Positions 43,669 to 54,869 of a stretch of 64,000 bases of DNA are shown piece by piece; the stretch's first letter is position 1, and each line of letters starts with the position of its first letter. The position numbers were made by a program, and so were the translations under genes. The notes under the pieces are model-generated. The model saw only the letters and a program-made list of their open reading frames with translations, had not been told where the DNA came from and did no database searches. The DNA comes from Tenacibaculum sp. SZ-18 (GTDB taxonomy: Bacteria > Bacteroidota > Bacteroidia > Flavobacteriales > Flavobacteriaceae): assembly GCF_002813915.1 (NCBI RefSeq), contig NZ_CP019335.1, positions 2,835,777 through 2,899,776 on the forward strand. The letters are read 5' to 3'.

Positions 43669-44870
43669 TTATTTAAAATTTTTTGTTTGATAATATTGAA
43701 GTGCATTTACAACATTCACCAATGGTGCATTCCAGTTGATTGCTCCTTCACTAGAAGTATAGGACCACGCAGTATCAGAATATGATTTTGCTAGCATTAT
43801 ACTAAAATTTTTCATACTTATTTTGCTGTTCAGTTAAATAAAAGGCTCTCATTCCCTTTTTCCTTAATAAATAATCTAATCCAACAAACACATTATCAAA
43901 ATGGTCAACATCATTAGTAATATTACAAGCTTTTTAAGGTGCTTCCAACAGTTTCACTTTTTACTTTTTTTTCTTCAAGCTTAGAAAAACTATTGACACA
44001 ATTAAATCTGCTAACGACAAATTTAAAGCAGCAAAAATGCTTTTTTAGAACACGAATCTTTCCAAATTAATTTCATGAGGCATAATCACTCCTAAAAATT
44101 TTAATCCTGTAAGTTTAAAATAAACCGCACGATTAAATAGGTTTTGTAAAGACAATATCCTATAGTCTAAATTGCAAATAACTTCATCTAGAACATCTGG
44201 AAAATTGTTGCCTGGTTCAGGCAATATAATATTATTTAGAGCTCTAAAACTAATTATAATTCTCAAAAACATGTATTAAAGTATGAGTATTGATTCTGCT
44301 ATTTGAGACCAACTTAATCTAATCACCTGCATCAAACCAACCTTTAACGCAGAAGTAACAGTTCCTTCTGCTATATCTTTTCTAACGGAGTAACTATGAA
44401 TTTTAACCACATTATCATTTAAACTAACAGGTCTATTAGATTGATCAGCGTGCTCTCTTCTAATTCAATTGGACAACGATTTAAATTATAATATTTAAAT
44501 AGAGCATCAGCAAAATCCTAATAAGAGTTACTTTGTACTCAAAATCTCATTTTATTCTCTCCTACAAGTATTTCATATTCCCTTCATTATTTATTGAACT
44601 AAAATCAAGTATTGGAACATACTTTCCAGAATCTTTCCATAACAAACCTTTACCTGTTTCTCCAGACATAATTTCCTTTCCTGAGACATATTTAGTTACA
44701 TATGAAAGTTTATCAAGCTCATTATTAGAAACGACCGAAATCAATTTTGGTCTATTTTCAACATATCCTATTTGATTATATCGAATAGAAAGTTCAATTT
44801 TTTAAGTACCCGATGCACACGATATAAACACAACAGATATAAGTAGCATATATCTATTTAGAGGTTTCAT
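43669..44870 (-). pseudogene. Decayed GH9 cellulase lipoprotein gene
   Basis: A relic of a family 9 endoglucanase, roughly 400 codons where 550-850 would be normal. Start: ATG at 44870, lipobox MLLISVVFISC, then a TAA, IRYNQIGYVENRPKLISVVS (the Ig-like N-terminal domain of GH9) and WKDSGKYVPILDFS. Shifted frames then give FADALFKYYNLNRCPIELE, GWFDAGD-stop-IKLVSN (the DAGDxGKY signature) and, at 44272-44045, EPGNNFPDVLDEVICNLDY and AVYFKLTGLKFLGVIMP. The end WSYTSSEGAINWNAPLVNVV is the GH9 C-terminal motif. Multiple stops, frameshifts and an internal deletion leave no functional enzyme. Once it would have cleaved beta-1,4-glucans. Confidence 0.85.
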
Positions 44871-45105
44871 TTAAGTCTAATGTATTTAGAATATTCTTAT
44901 GAAATACGACTAAAATATTATCAAAAAATATCAAATATTAATTCAAATCATACAAATCGACTTATAAAATTATAATAAAAAACTAAAATGACAATAAAAG
45001 TTTAAATATGAAATTAAAATAAACTTTTTAGTTTTTATATAAAGGTATATTCAGGTAATTTGAACCATAATTAAAACAAAAATAAATTAAAAATTACTAT
45101 ATATT

Positions 45106-46767
45106 ATGTGTGGAATTATATGTGCGTTTGATTTAAAAGAAAAGTCTGAGTCGTTAAGACCTCAACTACTAGAAATGGCGAAAAAAATTCGTCATAGAGG
45201 TCCAGATTGGAGTGGAGTTTATAGTGATGATAAAACAATTATGGCTCATGAAAGACTTGCCATAGTTGACCCAACATCTGGACAACAACCTTTATTTAGT
45301 AAAGACAGAAGATTTGTACTAGCTGCAAATGGAGAAATATATAATCATCAAGAATTAAGAGAACAGTTTGAAGGAAAATATGATTTCCAGACTAAATCTG
45401 ACTGCGAAGTAATTCTAGCTTTATATCAAGAAAAAGGTGAAGAGTTTTTAGATGATTTAAACGGAATTTTTGGTTTCGCAGTTTATGACGCTAAAACTGA
45501 TGAATACTTAGTTGCTCGTGATCACATGGGAATTATTCCTTTATACATGGGTTGGGACAAAAAAGGAACATTCTATGTTGCTTCTGAATTAAAAGCTTTA
45601 GAAGGGGTTTGCAATAAAATTGAAGTTTTTCCTCCGGGACATTATTACACTAGAGAACACGGATTACAACGGTGGTATTCTAGAGATTGGATGGATCATG
45701 AAGCGGTAAGAGATAACCAAACTAGCATCGATGAATTGCGCGATGCTCTTGAAGCCGCGGTTCACAGACAACTAATGAGTGATGTACCTTATGGTGTTTT
45801 GTTATCGGGAGGGTTAGATTCTTCAATCACTTCTGCAATTGCCAAGAAGTATGCCTCAAAAAGAATTGAAAGCGGAGATGAAGAAGAAGCGTGGTATCCG
45901 CAATTACACTCGTTCTCCATCGGATTAGAAGGTTCACCAGATTTAGCAGCTGCTAAGAAAGTTTCAGACCATATTGGAACAATTCATCATGAAATCACAT
46001 TTACAATTCAAGAAGGATTAGATGCAATTAGAGATGTTATTTACAACCTTGAAACATACGACATTACAACGATTAGAGCCTCAACTCCGATGTATTTAAT
46101 GGCAAGAGTAATCAAATCAATGGGAATAAAAATGGTTTTATCAGGAGAAGGAGCTGATGAAATTTTTGGAGGATATTTATACTTCCACAAAGCTCCAGAT
46201 CCAGAGGAATTCCATAAAGAAACTGTACGTAAACTAGACAAACTATATCAATATGATTGTTTAAGAGCCAACAAAAGTTTAATGGCTTGGGGAATCGAAG
46301 GAAGAGTCCCTTTCTTAGACAAAGAATTTATGGATGTAGCGATGCGCATAAACCCAGAAGATAAAATGATTAACGGTGAACGAATGGAAAAATGGGTTCT
46401 AAGAAAAGCTTTTGAAAGTTATCTGCCAGAAAGTGTTGCTTGGAGACAAAAAGAGCAATTCTCTGATGGCGTTGGTTACAACTGGATTGATACGTTAAAA
46501 GAATTAGTGGAAACTGAAGTTACGGATGAAATGATGCGTAGTGCTCATCATAGATTCCCAATTCAAACTCCAAGGGCTAAAGAAGAATATTATTACCGTT
46601 CAATATTTGAGGAGCATTTCCCGAGTGAAACGGCAGCTTTAACTGTACCATCTGTGCCATCAATTGCTTGTAGCACACCAACAGCACTTGCTTGGGATGA
46701 GAGCTTTAAAAATCAGAATGAACCTAGTGGAAGAGCCATAAAAATGGTTCATGAAGATGCATACTAA
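45106..46767 (+). CDS. asnB: Asparagine synthase B (glutamine-hydrolysing)
   Basis: Makes asparagine from aspartate, ATP and glutamine. 553 residues. The class II glutaminase begins MCGIICAFD (Cys2 nucleophile, Met removed), with AANGEIYNHQELR; the synthetase has the PPi-loop LSGGLDSSITSAIA. SGEGADEIFGGYLYFH and AWGIEGRVPFLDKEFM are further AsnB blocks. Complete, with its own terminator. Confidence 0.97.
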   Translation: MCGIICAFDLKEKSESLRPQLLEMAKKIRHRGPDWSGVYSDDKTIMAHERLAIVDPTSGQQPLFSKDRRFVLAANGEIYNHQELREQFEGKYDFQTKSDCEVILALYQEKGEEFLDDLNGIFGFAVYDAKTDEYLVARDHMGIIPLYMGWDKKGTFYVASELKALEGVCNKIEVFPPGHYYTREHGLQRWYSRDWMDHEAVRDNQTSIDELRDALEAAVHRQLMSDVPYGVLLSGGLDSSITSAIAKKYASKRIESGDEEEAWYPQLHSFSIGLEGSPDLAAAKKVSDHIGTIHHEITFTIQEGLDAIRDVIYNLETYDITTIRASTPMYLMARVIKSMGIKMVLSGEGADEIFGGYLYFHKAPDPEEFHKETVRKLDKLYQYDCLRANKSLMAWGIEGRVPFLDKEFMDVAMRINPEDKMINGERMEKWVLRKAFESYLPESVAWRQKEQFSDGVGYNWIDTLKELVETEVTDEMMRSAHHRFPIQTPRAKEEYYYRSIFEEHFPSETAALTVPSVPSIACSTPTALAWDESFKNQNEPSGRAIKMVHEDAY

Positions 46768-46796
46768 TATGCAGAATTTTTAAATTTTAGTTGTGT

Positions 46797-46823
46797 TAAA
46801 ATCCTGCCTCGTGCAGGATTTTA
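46797..46823 (+). terminator. Rho-independent terminator after asnB
   Basis: AAAATCCTGC / GCAGGATTTT, 10-bp stem, small loop CTCGT, T-rich tail, 29 bases after the stop. Confidence 0.8.
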
Positions 46824-46921
46824 TGATTAAGAAAAAGTTTACAAAAATGTAAGACTCTTATTTAAGACAACTTTTCCTACTAGTTAGACATAACGTAAAA
46901 ATGAAGATAAATTTACTTTCT

Positions 46922-47660
46922 AATTACCGCCTGATTCATTATGATTTTTGTAATTCTTATTCTTTTCAATTTTGTAAAAAGAATCAACGTAATCATCGTA
47001 ACTTGTATACCAACTATTTAAAAAAACTCCGTTAATAATTACTAAAATTAAATCTTTACAGATTTTATCACCTTTTTTTCAGGTATTTGAATAATTTCAA
47101 CTTGAGATTAATAATCACAAACATCATTATCTAAATGACACGTTAGTATAATTTAAATTTCTTGAAAATTATCAGCAGACTTGATTAAAAAAGAATTCAT
47201 CAACTTTACCTACCTTTTCAACCTTTCAAAATCATTTATACACTTAATAATAACTGGCTATTCTGGAACTTCGTACCTAGAGAAAAATCTCAGTAAATTT
47301 GTTAAAATCTAAATATGGGATTACGTTTTAATGTCTTCTTCTGGAGCGAAAGAAAACAGAATAATTGAATAGTCATTCTTTTTATCTGAGATAAATTTTG
47401 ATAAGAAGTCAATGTTCCTACAAATCAGAAATTAGCTTAAGGACTTTTGATAAGACCATACTAGACTTCCAATGTTCTAAAAGATGTAGTAATTTTACAT
47501 TGAAAATCTTGGTTTTTCAATAAATCAATTTTATTAGAAAGCAATTTCCATTTTATCTACTTGTTTTTAGATATTAAGAAACTGTTTTCTTATTAATTAT
47601 TTCATTCTTGTGAATTACTACAACTCGGTAATACAGATGATGTAAAAATACCTACTAAAA
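46922..47660 (-). pseudogene. Probable relic of an exported (lipoprotein) gene
   Basis: The minus strand contains scattered coding-like pieces: a lipobox-like FLVGIFTSSVLPSCSNSQE at about 47655-47600 ended by TGA, then KNDYSIILFSFAPEEDIKT (47382-47323) and an open 3' run CKDLILVIINGVFLNSWYT, then SYDDYVDSFYKIEKNK, to a TAG near 46925, in different frames with stops between. This is what a long-decayed lipoprotein gene would look like. No family recognised. Part of the match may be chance in AT-rich DNA. Confidence 0.38.
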
Positions 47661-47975
47661 ATTCCGGGAGAAACTTACTCTTAGATTAGAATAATATTAA
47701 AAACAATGATAAAACAACAATGAAAATCTATTTTTAACATGTTAAATATCTTTTTAACACCAATCATTAATTTATTATTATCGCTTAACCAAAATCCATT
47801 TTAAAACGATTTAAAGGAAAATCTTACTTTTACAAACAGCCAACACTATAAATTTAATAAAGAATTTAATTTAAAACCCTTTTTAAGCGTTTTAAGCCAT
47901 TTTTAAGTTTTAAATAATTGTTGATAAATAACATATAAAAACGCTTAAAAATTATATTTCATCGATAAAAAATCG

Positions 47976-47983
47976 TAAGTTTG
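47976..47983 (+). promoter_or_regulatory. Candidate -7 box of gyrB
   Basis: TAAGTTTG matches TAnnTTTG. It would give a gyrB leader of about 120 bases containing two inverted repeats. A TTTC about 20 bases upstream is a weak -33. Confidence 0.5.
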
Positions 47984-47995
47984 TCCGTTATTAAT

Positions 47996-48017
47996 TCGCT
48001 CCAGTGGCGATTTTTTT
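47996..48017 (+). promoter_or_regulatory. Terminator-like hairpin in the gyrB leader
   Basis: TCGC-TCCAGTG-GCGA followed directly by seven T residues: a short, GC-rich stem plus T-run, as in an intrinsic terminator, downstream of the candidate promoter and upstream of gyrB. It may act as an attenuator or pause site. Confidence 0.4.
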
Positions 48018-48024
48018 GTGGGGG

Positions 48025-48072
48025 AACCGTTATCATTTTAAACACATTTCCCTAGTGTAAATGATAACCGTT
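48025..48072 (+). promoter_or_regulatory. Inverted repeat in the gyrB leader
   Basis: Arms AACCGTTATCATTT and AAATGATAACCGTT (13 of 14 paired) separated by a 20-base loop, ending 38 bases before the gyrB ATG. This could be an operator or an mRNA structure controlling gyrase supply. Confidence 0.5.
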
Positions 48073-48074
48073 AA

Positions 48075-50048
<1,974 letters not shown>

Positions 50049-50071
50049 TCAATTTTTTAAATAAAGTTCTT

Positions 50072-50101
50072 AAAGCCTCTGTAAAAATACAGAGGCTTTT
50101 T
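50072..50101 (+). terminator. Rho-independent terminator after gyrB
   Basis: AAAGCCTCTGTA / TACAGAGGCTTT stem with a short A-rich loop and T tail, 23 bases after the stop. Confidence 0.85.
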
Positions 50102-50180
50102 AGTTAAAATCCTCCTTTGTAAAATTCATTTTTCGTTAATATTTTCATACATTTATTGAACTCATCAATAAAAACATAAT

Positions 50181-51194
50181 ATGAAAAAACTGATACTTCT
50201 AATAATTGCAATCTCAAGTTTGAATGTTTCAAGTCAAGAACTTGAAACAATTTTACTAGCGGGAGATGATGCAGGTAAACTTACTAACGCATACGTCAAC
50301 CCTGGAACTAAAGCTCTTATTTTCAACATAAACAACGGATGGTACCATACAGCTAAAGTTCATAAGAAATTTGGTTTTGATATCACAATAAGCGCAAGTG
50401 GTTCTATTATCCCTGAAAAAGAACAATTTTTTAATCTTGCGGATATAGGTTTATCAAATGTAACAACGTTTAACCAACCTACTACACCAACCCTTGGTGC
50501 CGACAACAACATTACACCTGCCGAAATAACTTATAATGGAACAGTTTCCGATCAAAATGTTTCTGTAACGTTTGAGATGCCTTCTGGAATAAAAGATGAT
50601 TTACCTATTGGGATGGTTCCCTCTGCAATGGTTCAGGTTGGTTTAGGTTTACCCTTTAAACTAGAAGCCATAGCAAGATTTGTTCCAAAGATTGGTAATG
50701 ATGACTTTAAAGCAGGATTATTCGGAATTGGTTTAAAGAAAGAAATCACAAATTGGTTCGGACCACTAGACAAAACACCTCTTCATGTTTCTCTTCTTGC
50801 TGCTTACACCAGTATGAACGCTGATTATGAAATTGGGAACACATCTTCCGATGGAGTAGGAGTAATAACTCAAAACGCTTCTGCTGAGTTTAAACTAAAT
50901 GCGTATACTTTTCAAGCCTTAGCGTCTTTGAACTTTCCAATAATAAATGTATATGGAGGTGTTGGATATAATAGTGGAAACTCAGATTTAAACATGTTAG
51001 GAGATTACACGTTATCATATGGCCCTGGAATTCAAGAAACAGTTTCAAATCCTTTATCAATTTCAAGTGATGCGGGGAGCTTTAATGCAACAATTGGAGT
51101 TCGTTTAAGTCTAGGATTCTTTAAACTTTTTGGAAGTTACTCTGCCCAAGAATTTAGCTCCTTTAATGCCGGAATAGCGTTTAGTTTTAGATAA
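50181..51194 (+). CDS. DUF6588-type outer-membrane-like protein
   Basis: A 337-residue exported protein with a signal peptide (MKKLILLIIAISSLNVSSQ). ILLAGDDAGKLTNAYVNPGT and NNGWYHTAKVHKKFGFDITI match the DUF6588 family from memory. The C-terminal half has alternating strands and ends in aromatic FNAGIAFSFR, like outer-membrane beta-barrels. Function unknown. Monocistronic between gyrB and mdh. Confidence 0.78.
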   Translation: MKKLILLIIAISSLNVSSQELETILLAGDDAGKLTNAYVNPGTKALIFNINNGWYHTAKVHKKFGFDITISASGSIIPEKEQFFNLADIGLSNVTTFNQPTTPTLGADNNITPAEITYNGTVSDQNVSVTFEMPSGIKDDLPIGMVPSAMVQVGLGLPFKLEAIARFVPKIGNDDFKAGLFGIGLKKEITNWFGPLDKTPLHVSLLAAYTSMNADYEIGNTSSDGVGVITQNASAEFKLNAYTFQALASLNFPIINVYGGVGYNSGNSDLNMLGDYTLSYGPGIQETVSNPLSISSDAGSFNATIGVRLSLGFFKLFGSYSAQEFSSFNAGIAFSFR

Positions 51195-51272
51195 AAATTT
51201 AATTTCTTGTTATAAACCAAAGTACTTGGAAATTTCCAAGTGCTTTTACTTTTATATGAATAGGCAAATAGC

Positions 51273-51280
51273 TACTTTTG
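51273..51280 (+). promoter_or_regulatory. Candidate -7 box of mdh
   Basis: TACTTTTG, an exact TAnnTTTG match, 38 bases before the mdh ATG; no obvious TTTG at -33. Confidence 0.45.
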
Positions 51281-51318
51281 TGCATCTTATTAATAATTTT
51301 CAATAAAATATATATAAA

Positions 51319-52245
51319 ATGAAAGTAACAGTTGTAGGAGCAGGTGCTGTAGGTGCAAGTTGCGCTGAGTACATCGCTATTAAAGATTTCGCTTCAGAAG
51401 TAGTTTTAGTTGACATTAAAGAAGGATTTGCTGAAGGTAAGGCAATGGATTTAATGCAAACTGCATCTTTAAATGGTTTCGATACTAAAATTGTTGGAAC
51501 AACTGGAGATTATAGCAAAACTGCTGGTTCTGATATCTGTGTAATTACTTCTGGAATTGCTCGTAAACCTGGAATGTCTCGTGATGAGTTATTAGGGATT
51601 AATGCTGGAATTGTAAAATCAGTTTCTGCGAGTTTAATTGAGCACTCTCCAAACACAATTATCATAGTTGTATCAAACCCAATGGATACAATGACTTATT
51701 TAGTTCACAAAACAACTGGCTTACCTAAAAATAGAATCATTGGAATGGGTGGCGCTTTAGATTCTGCTCGTTTCAAATATAGATTAGCTGAAGCTTTAGA
51801 AGCTCCAATTTCTGATGTTGATGGTATGGTTATCGGAGGGCACTCTGATAAAGGAATGGTTCCTTTAACTCGTTTAGCTACTCGTAACTCTGTTCCTGTT
51901 TCTGAATTCTTATCAGAAGAAAGATTAGAGCAAGTAAAGCAAGATACCAAAGTTGGTGGAGCTACATTAACTGGATTATTAGGAACTTCTGCTTGGTATG
52001 CTCCTGGAGCTGCTGTTTCTGGATTAGTTCAAGCAATTGCTTGTGATCAAAAGAAAATCTACCCATGTTCTGCTCTATTAGATGGTGAATATGGATTATC
52101 TGATTTATGTATTGGAGTTCCTGTTGTTCTAGGAAGAAACGGTATTGAAAAAATCGTTGAAATTAACTTAAGTACTTCTGAAAAAGAACACTTAGCTGCA
52201 TCTGCAGAAGCAGTTAAAAACAATAATTCGAACTTAGAGTTTTAA
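51319..52245 (+). CDS. mdh: Malate dehydrogenase
   Basis: Oxidises malate to oxaloacetate with NAD+ in the TCA cycle. 308 residues of the LDH-like MDH group (Bacteroidota type). TVVGAGAVGASCAEYIA binds NAD, SGIARKPGMSRDELLGINA is the mobile loop with two Arg residues that set malate over lactate specificity, and VSNPMDTMTYL and GGHSDKGMVPL (catalytic His) follow. Strong terminator downstream. Confidence 0.97.
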   Translation: MKVTVVGAGAVGASCAEYIAIKDFASEVVLVDIKEGFAEGKAMDLMQTASLNGFDTKIVGTTGDYSKTAGSDICVITSGIARKPGMSRDELLGINAGIVKSVSASLIEHSPNTIIIVVSNPMDTMTYLVHKTTGLPKNRIIGMGGALDSARFKYRLAEALEAPISDVDGMVIGGHSDKGMVPLTRLATRNSVPVSEFLSEERLEQVKQDTKVGGATLTGLLGTSAWYAPGAAVSGLVQAIACDQKKIYPCSALLDGEYGLSDLCIGVPVVLGRNGIEKIVEINLSTSEKEHLAASAEAVKNNNSNLEF

Positions 52246-52268
52246 TCCTAAGTTCATTTCACATATAT

Positions 52269-52302
52269 AAAAAAGCAATCTCAAATTAGAGATTGCTTTT
52301 TT
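52269..52302 (+). terminator. Rho-independent terminator after mdh
   Basis: 14-bp stem AAAAAAGCAATCTC / GAGATTGCTTTTTT with an AAATTA loop, 23 bases after the stop. Confidence 0.92.
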
Positions 52303-52333
52303 GGTTTTATCTTAGTTTAAAATTTTACCTATA

Positions 52334-52819
52334 ATGAATATTTTATATAGAAAAGTTGAACAACAAGACAATCATTATTTAGCAAAAATGATACGAGGTG
52401 TTATTGAAGAATTTGACGCCCCGAGAACTGGAACAGTATATTCAGATAGCTCAACAGATACTCTTTTTGAACTATTTCAAGAATCAAATTCAGTCTTATG
52501 GGTTGCCGAGGCAAACAATGAAGCTATTGGATGTTGTGGGATTTTTCCAACAGAAGGTCTTGATAAGGGTTATTGCGAACTGGTAAAATTCTATATTTCA
52601 GATAAAGCCAGAGGAAAAGGTATCGGAAAAGAATTAATGCTCAGGAGTATTGATTCTGCAAAAGAACTAGGATATACTCATATTTATCTTGAAAGTTTAC
52701 CCCATTTTTCAAAAGCTATTTCAATGTATGAAGAATCAGGATTTATAACTATCGATAAACAATTAGGAGATTCAGGTCATTCAAGTTGTAATGTATGGAT
52801 GCTTAAAAAACTTGAATAA
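52334..52819 (+). CDS. GNAT-family N-acetyltransferase
   Basis: A 161-residue GNAT acetyltransferase. The acetyl-CoA loop is KARGKGIGKELMLRSIDSAK (R-x-x-G-x-G/A) near residues 96-115; CELVKFYIS precedes it and HIYLESLPHFSKAISMYEESGF follows, the usual end. Acceptor unknown. Single gene, downstream of the mdh terminator. Confidence 0.92.
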   Translation: MNILYRKVEQQDNHYLAKMIRGVIEEFDAPRTGTVYSDSSTDTLFELFQESNSVLWVAEANNEAIGCCGIFPTEGLDKGYCELVKFYISDKARGKGIGKELMLRSIDSAKELGYTHIYLESLPHFSKAISMYEESGFITIDKQLGDSGHSSCNVWMLKKLE

Positions 52820-53008
52820 AAATCACACTATTTATAACTGTTTAAATAAAACACTCCTGATATTTGACATTACAATTTTATAAACTTTCATAAAATCATT
52901 GTGAAAATGTTAAAAATATCATAACATGTGTAAGTCTTTTGGAAATTACTCGTCTTTAAGGAAAGAGACGTATTTAAAGTTTCTTTTTCATAGTTTTTCA
53001 TAGCAATT

Positions 53009-53029
53009 TCCCGCTTCAACTTGAAGCGG
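53009..53029. terminator. Hairpin overlapping the glycosyltransferase stop
   Basis: CCCGCTTCAA / TTGAAGCGGG, a 10-bp GC-rich stem with almost no loop. It contains the TGA of the minus-strand glycosyltransferase gene (stop 53016-53018). No strong T-run follows, so as a terminator it is atypical; it may protect the 3' end. Confidence 0.5.
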
Positions 53030-53744
53030 GTTTATTGTTATAAAGTTTTCTAAAAACAAACTTGAAGATTCCTAAAACACAAAAAAAAGGCTTTGTTAAT
53101 ATTGGAGCTAACCCAACTTTTAATTGAATTTCCTCTTTATATAAATTCCAATTATAATTCTTTGAAACTCCCTCTTCTCCACAGATTGCTACAACCACAC
53201 AAAGTTGTTCAAAAGAAACCTTTGATTTAAATAACTTTAAATTTAACTGGTAATCTCCTAATATTTTCAAATTAGTATCGAATCTAGTTTTCGAAAATAA
53301 ACTTCTTCTATAAAAAGCTGATTGATGATGTAATGTGTTTTTGTACCACAACTTTCTTGAGAAACTAGATTTAAATTTCAACCCGTTTTGGTATTGTATC
53401 TCTCCGAAAAGTAATTGCTCATCCTGAATACTTTTTTGAAAAACTTTCTCTAAAACATATTCATTACTAAATACATCATCAGTTCCCAAAAAATATAACC
53501 ATTCTCCTCTAGCTTTTCTAATCCCTTTATTCATTGCATCATAAATTCCAGAATCTTTTTCTGAGATGTAATTAAATGGTCGTTTTAAGCTTTGAAGAAA
53601 TTCTTTGGTTCCATCAGTGGAATCACCATCTATAATCACAACCTCATAACTCTGATAACTTTGTAATAGTATACTTTGAATACAATTTTTCAAAGCATTC
53701 AGATTATTATATGATGGTACTATTATGGTAACTTTCGGTTTTAT
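53016..53744 (-). CDS. Family 2 glycosyltransferase with ATA as apparent start
   Basis: A 242-residue GT2 enzyme for surface glycans. The N-terminal block KPKVTIIVPSYNNLNALKNC has the nucleotide-binding strand, then EVVIIDGDSTDGTKEFL and the DxD-like WLYFLGTDDVFS. The frame opens after TAA (6 bases upstream of the ATA at 53744) and contains no ATG, GTG or TTG until the TTG at 53691-53693 (reading as MKNCIQSI), which would remove the conserved strand. ATA-AAA-CCG is therefore the natural start, one G-to-A change from ATG. Either expressed poorly from ATA, or inactive. It follows the GT4 gene by 6 bases. Confidence 0.8.
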   Translation of the reverse strand: MKPKVTIIVPSYNNLNALKNCIQSILLQSYQSYEVVIIDGDSTDGTKEFLQSLKRPFNYISEKDSGIYDAMNKGIRKARGEWLYFLGTDDVFSNEYVLEKVFQKSIQDEQLLFGEIQYQNGLKFKSSFSRKLWYKNTLHHQSAFYRRSLFSKTRFDTNLKILGDYQLNLKLFKSKVSFEQLCVVVAICGEEGVSKNYNWNLYKEEIQLKVGLAPILTKPFFCVLGIFKFVFRKLYNNKPASS

Positions 53745-53750
53745 ATTACT

Positions 53751-54857
53751 TTATTTTATGAAATAATCGTCTAATTTTTTCTCTTCATTCTCCCAACATA
53801 ATTCAGTCTTAGTATTTCGTTGATTTTCTTTAATCTTTCTGTACAATTCTTTATCGGAAAGAATAGATTCAATTGTTTTTGCTATTTCTTTTGGACTATA
53901 ATTGTTAACAGCAACACCAACTTTATAAGTATTAACAATCCTGTTAATTTCAATCAAATTACCAGAAATTATTGGTAATTCAGCATGTATATAATCGAAT
54001 AATTTATTCGGTAAAGAAAACTCAAAACTCTTACCTAACGGTTCTTCTAAAACCATTCCAATATCCGCAATTTGAGTATAATTTGGTAAAATATCATGAG
54101 CCACTCTTCCTAAAAAATGAACTCTTTTTTCCATACATTCTTCTGAAACAAATTTACTTAACTCCTCTTCTACTTTACCGTAACCTATAATTACCAAGTC
54201 AACATCTTTTAAAAAATGTAGGGCTTGTATCATCAGCTTTATTCCTCTTCCAGGGTTTAAAACTCCCTGATATAAAACAACTTTATTTTTAGTTGGAAAA
54301 CATACTTTCTCTTTTTTAACAGTTCTATATAACAAAGGAATATTTCTTATAAGCCCCATATTATTGTTGTACCGTTTATTATAATAATCAACAATAGATT
54401 GGCTCACTGTGTATGATTTCTTAATTCTTGGAAGAAAATAATCTTCTAATTTCCTCCAAAATGTCTTAACGAATTTTCTACCTTGTAACTCTGGACCTTC
54501 TGAAAATAATTCATGGCTATCATAAATTAATTCAGATTTTCGTTTTAATCTATTAGCAAAAAAACAAGCTGGCAACGTATCCAAATCGTTTGATAAAATA
54601 TAATCCGTTTTATAAAAAAGCAATCGAAAGAATAACCTAATATTATACTCAGCATAAAAAATAAAATTATGGTTAAACCAATGCTTTTTTCTGTAGATTG
54701 TATATGTTCTACTTACTTGAATTGTATTCGGCAAAACTCGACCGTAAACAAAAACTTCGAAACCTTTATTTACCAAATAGACACAAACTTTATGTACTCT
54801 TTGATCAGTAGAAATATCATTAGTTACTGCAACAAAAACTCGTTTCTTTTTTGGCAA
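53751..54857 (-). CDS. Family 4 glycosyltransferase
   Basis: A 368-residue GT-B enzyme. The N-terminal domain begins KRVFVAVTNDISTDQRVHKV; LIYDSHELFSEGPELQGRK sits mid-protein; the C-terminal domain has VVLYQGVLNPGRGIKLMIQA, HFLGRVAHDILPNYTQIADI and SLPNKLFDYIHAELPII, with the nucleotide-sugar binding Glu-rich segment EEPLGKSFEFS. Likely acts in polysaccharide or lipooligosaccharide building together with the GT2 enzyme next to it. Acceptor unknown. Confidence 0.92.
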   Translation of the reverse strand: MPKKKRVFVAVTNDISTDQRVHKVCVYLVNKGFEVFVYGRVLPNTIQVSRTYTIYRKKHWFNHNFIFYAEYNIRLFFRLLFYKTDYILSNDLDTLPACFFANRLKRKSELIYDSHELFSEGPELQGRKFVKTFWRKLEDYFLPRIKKSYTVSQSIVDYYNKRYNNNMGLIRNIPLLYRTVKKEKVCFPTKNKVVLYQGVLNPGRGIKLMIQALHFLKDVDLVIIGYGKVEEELSKFVSEECMEKRVHFLGRVAHDILPNYTQIADIGMVLEEPLGKSFEFSLPNKLFDYIHAELPIISGNLIEINRIVNTYKVGVAVNNYSPKEIAKTIESILSDKELYRKIKENQRNTKTELCWENEEKKLDDYFIK

Positions 54858-54869
54858 GTTTTATAAATT

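Noticed and set aside
44533..44775. Open frame on the plus strand across 44533-44775
   Set aside because: It is antisense to the GH9 relic, whose translated pieces match a known family; no exported or known features on the plus strand.
47915..47935. DnaA-box-like TTGTTGATAA near gyrB suggesting an origin
   Set aside because: Only one imperfect box and no dnaA gene or box cluster; not enough for oriC.
52925..52990. Hairpin CGTCTTT/AAAGAGACG as a small RNA gene
   Set aside because: Imperfect and short, without promoter box or conserved context; left unannotated.
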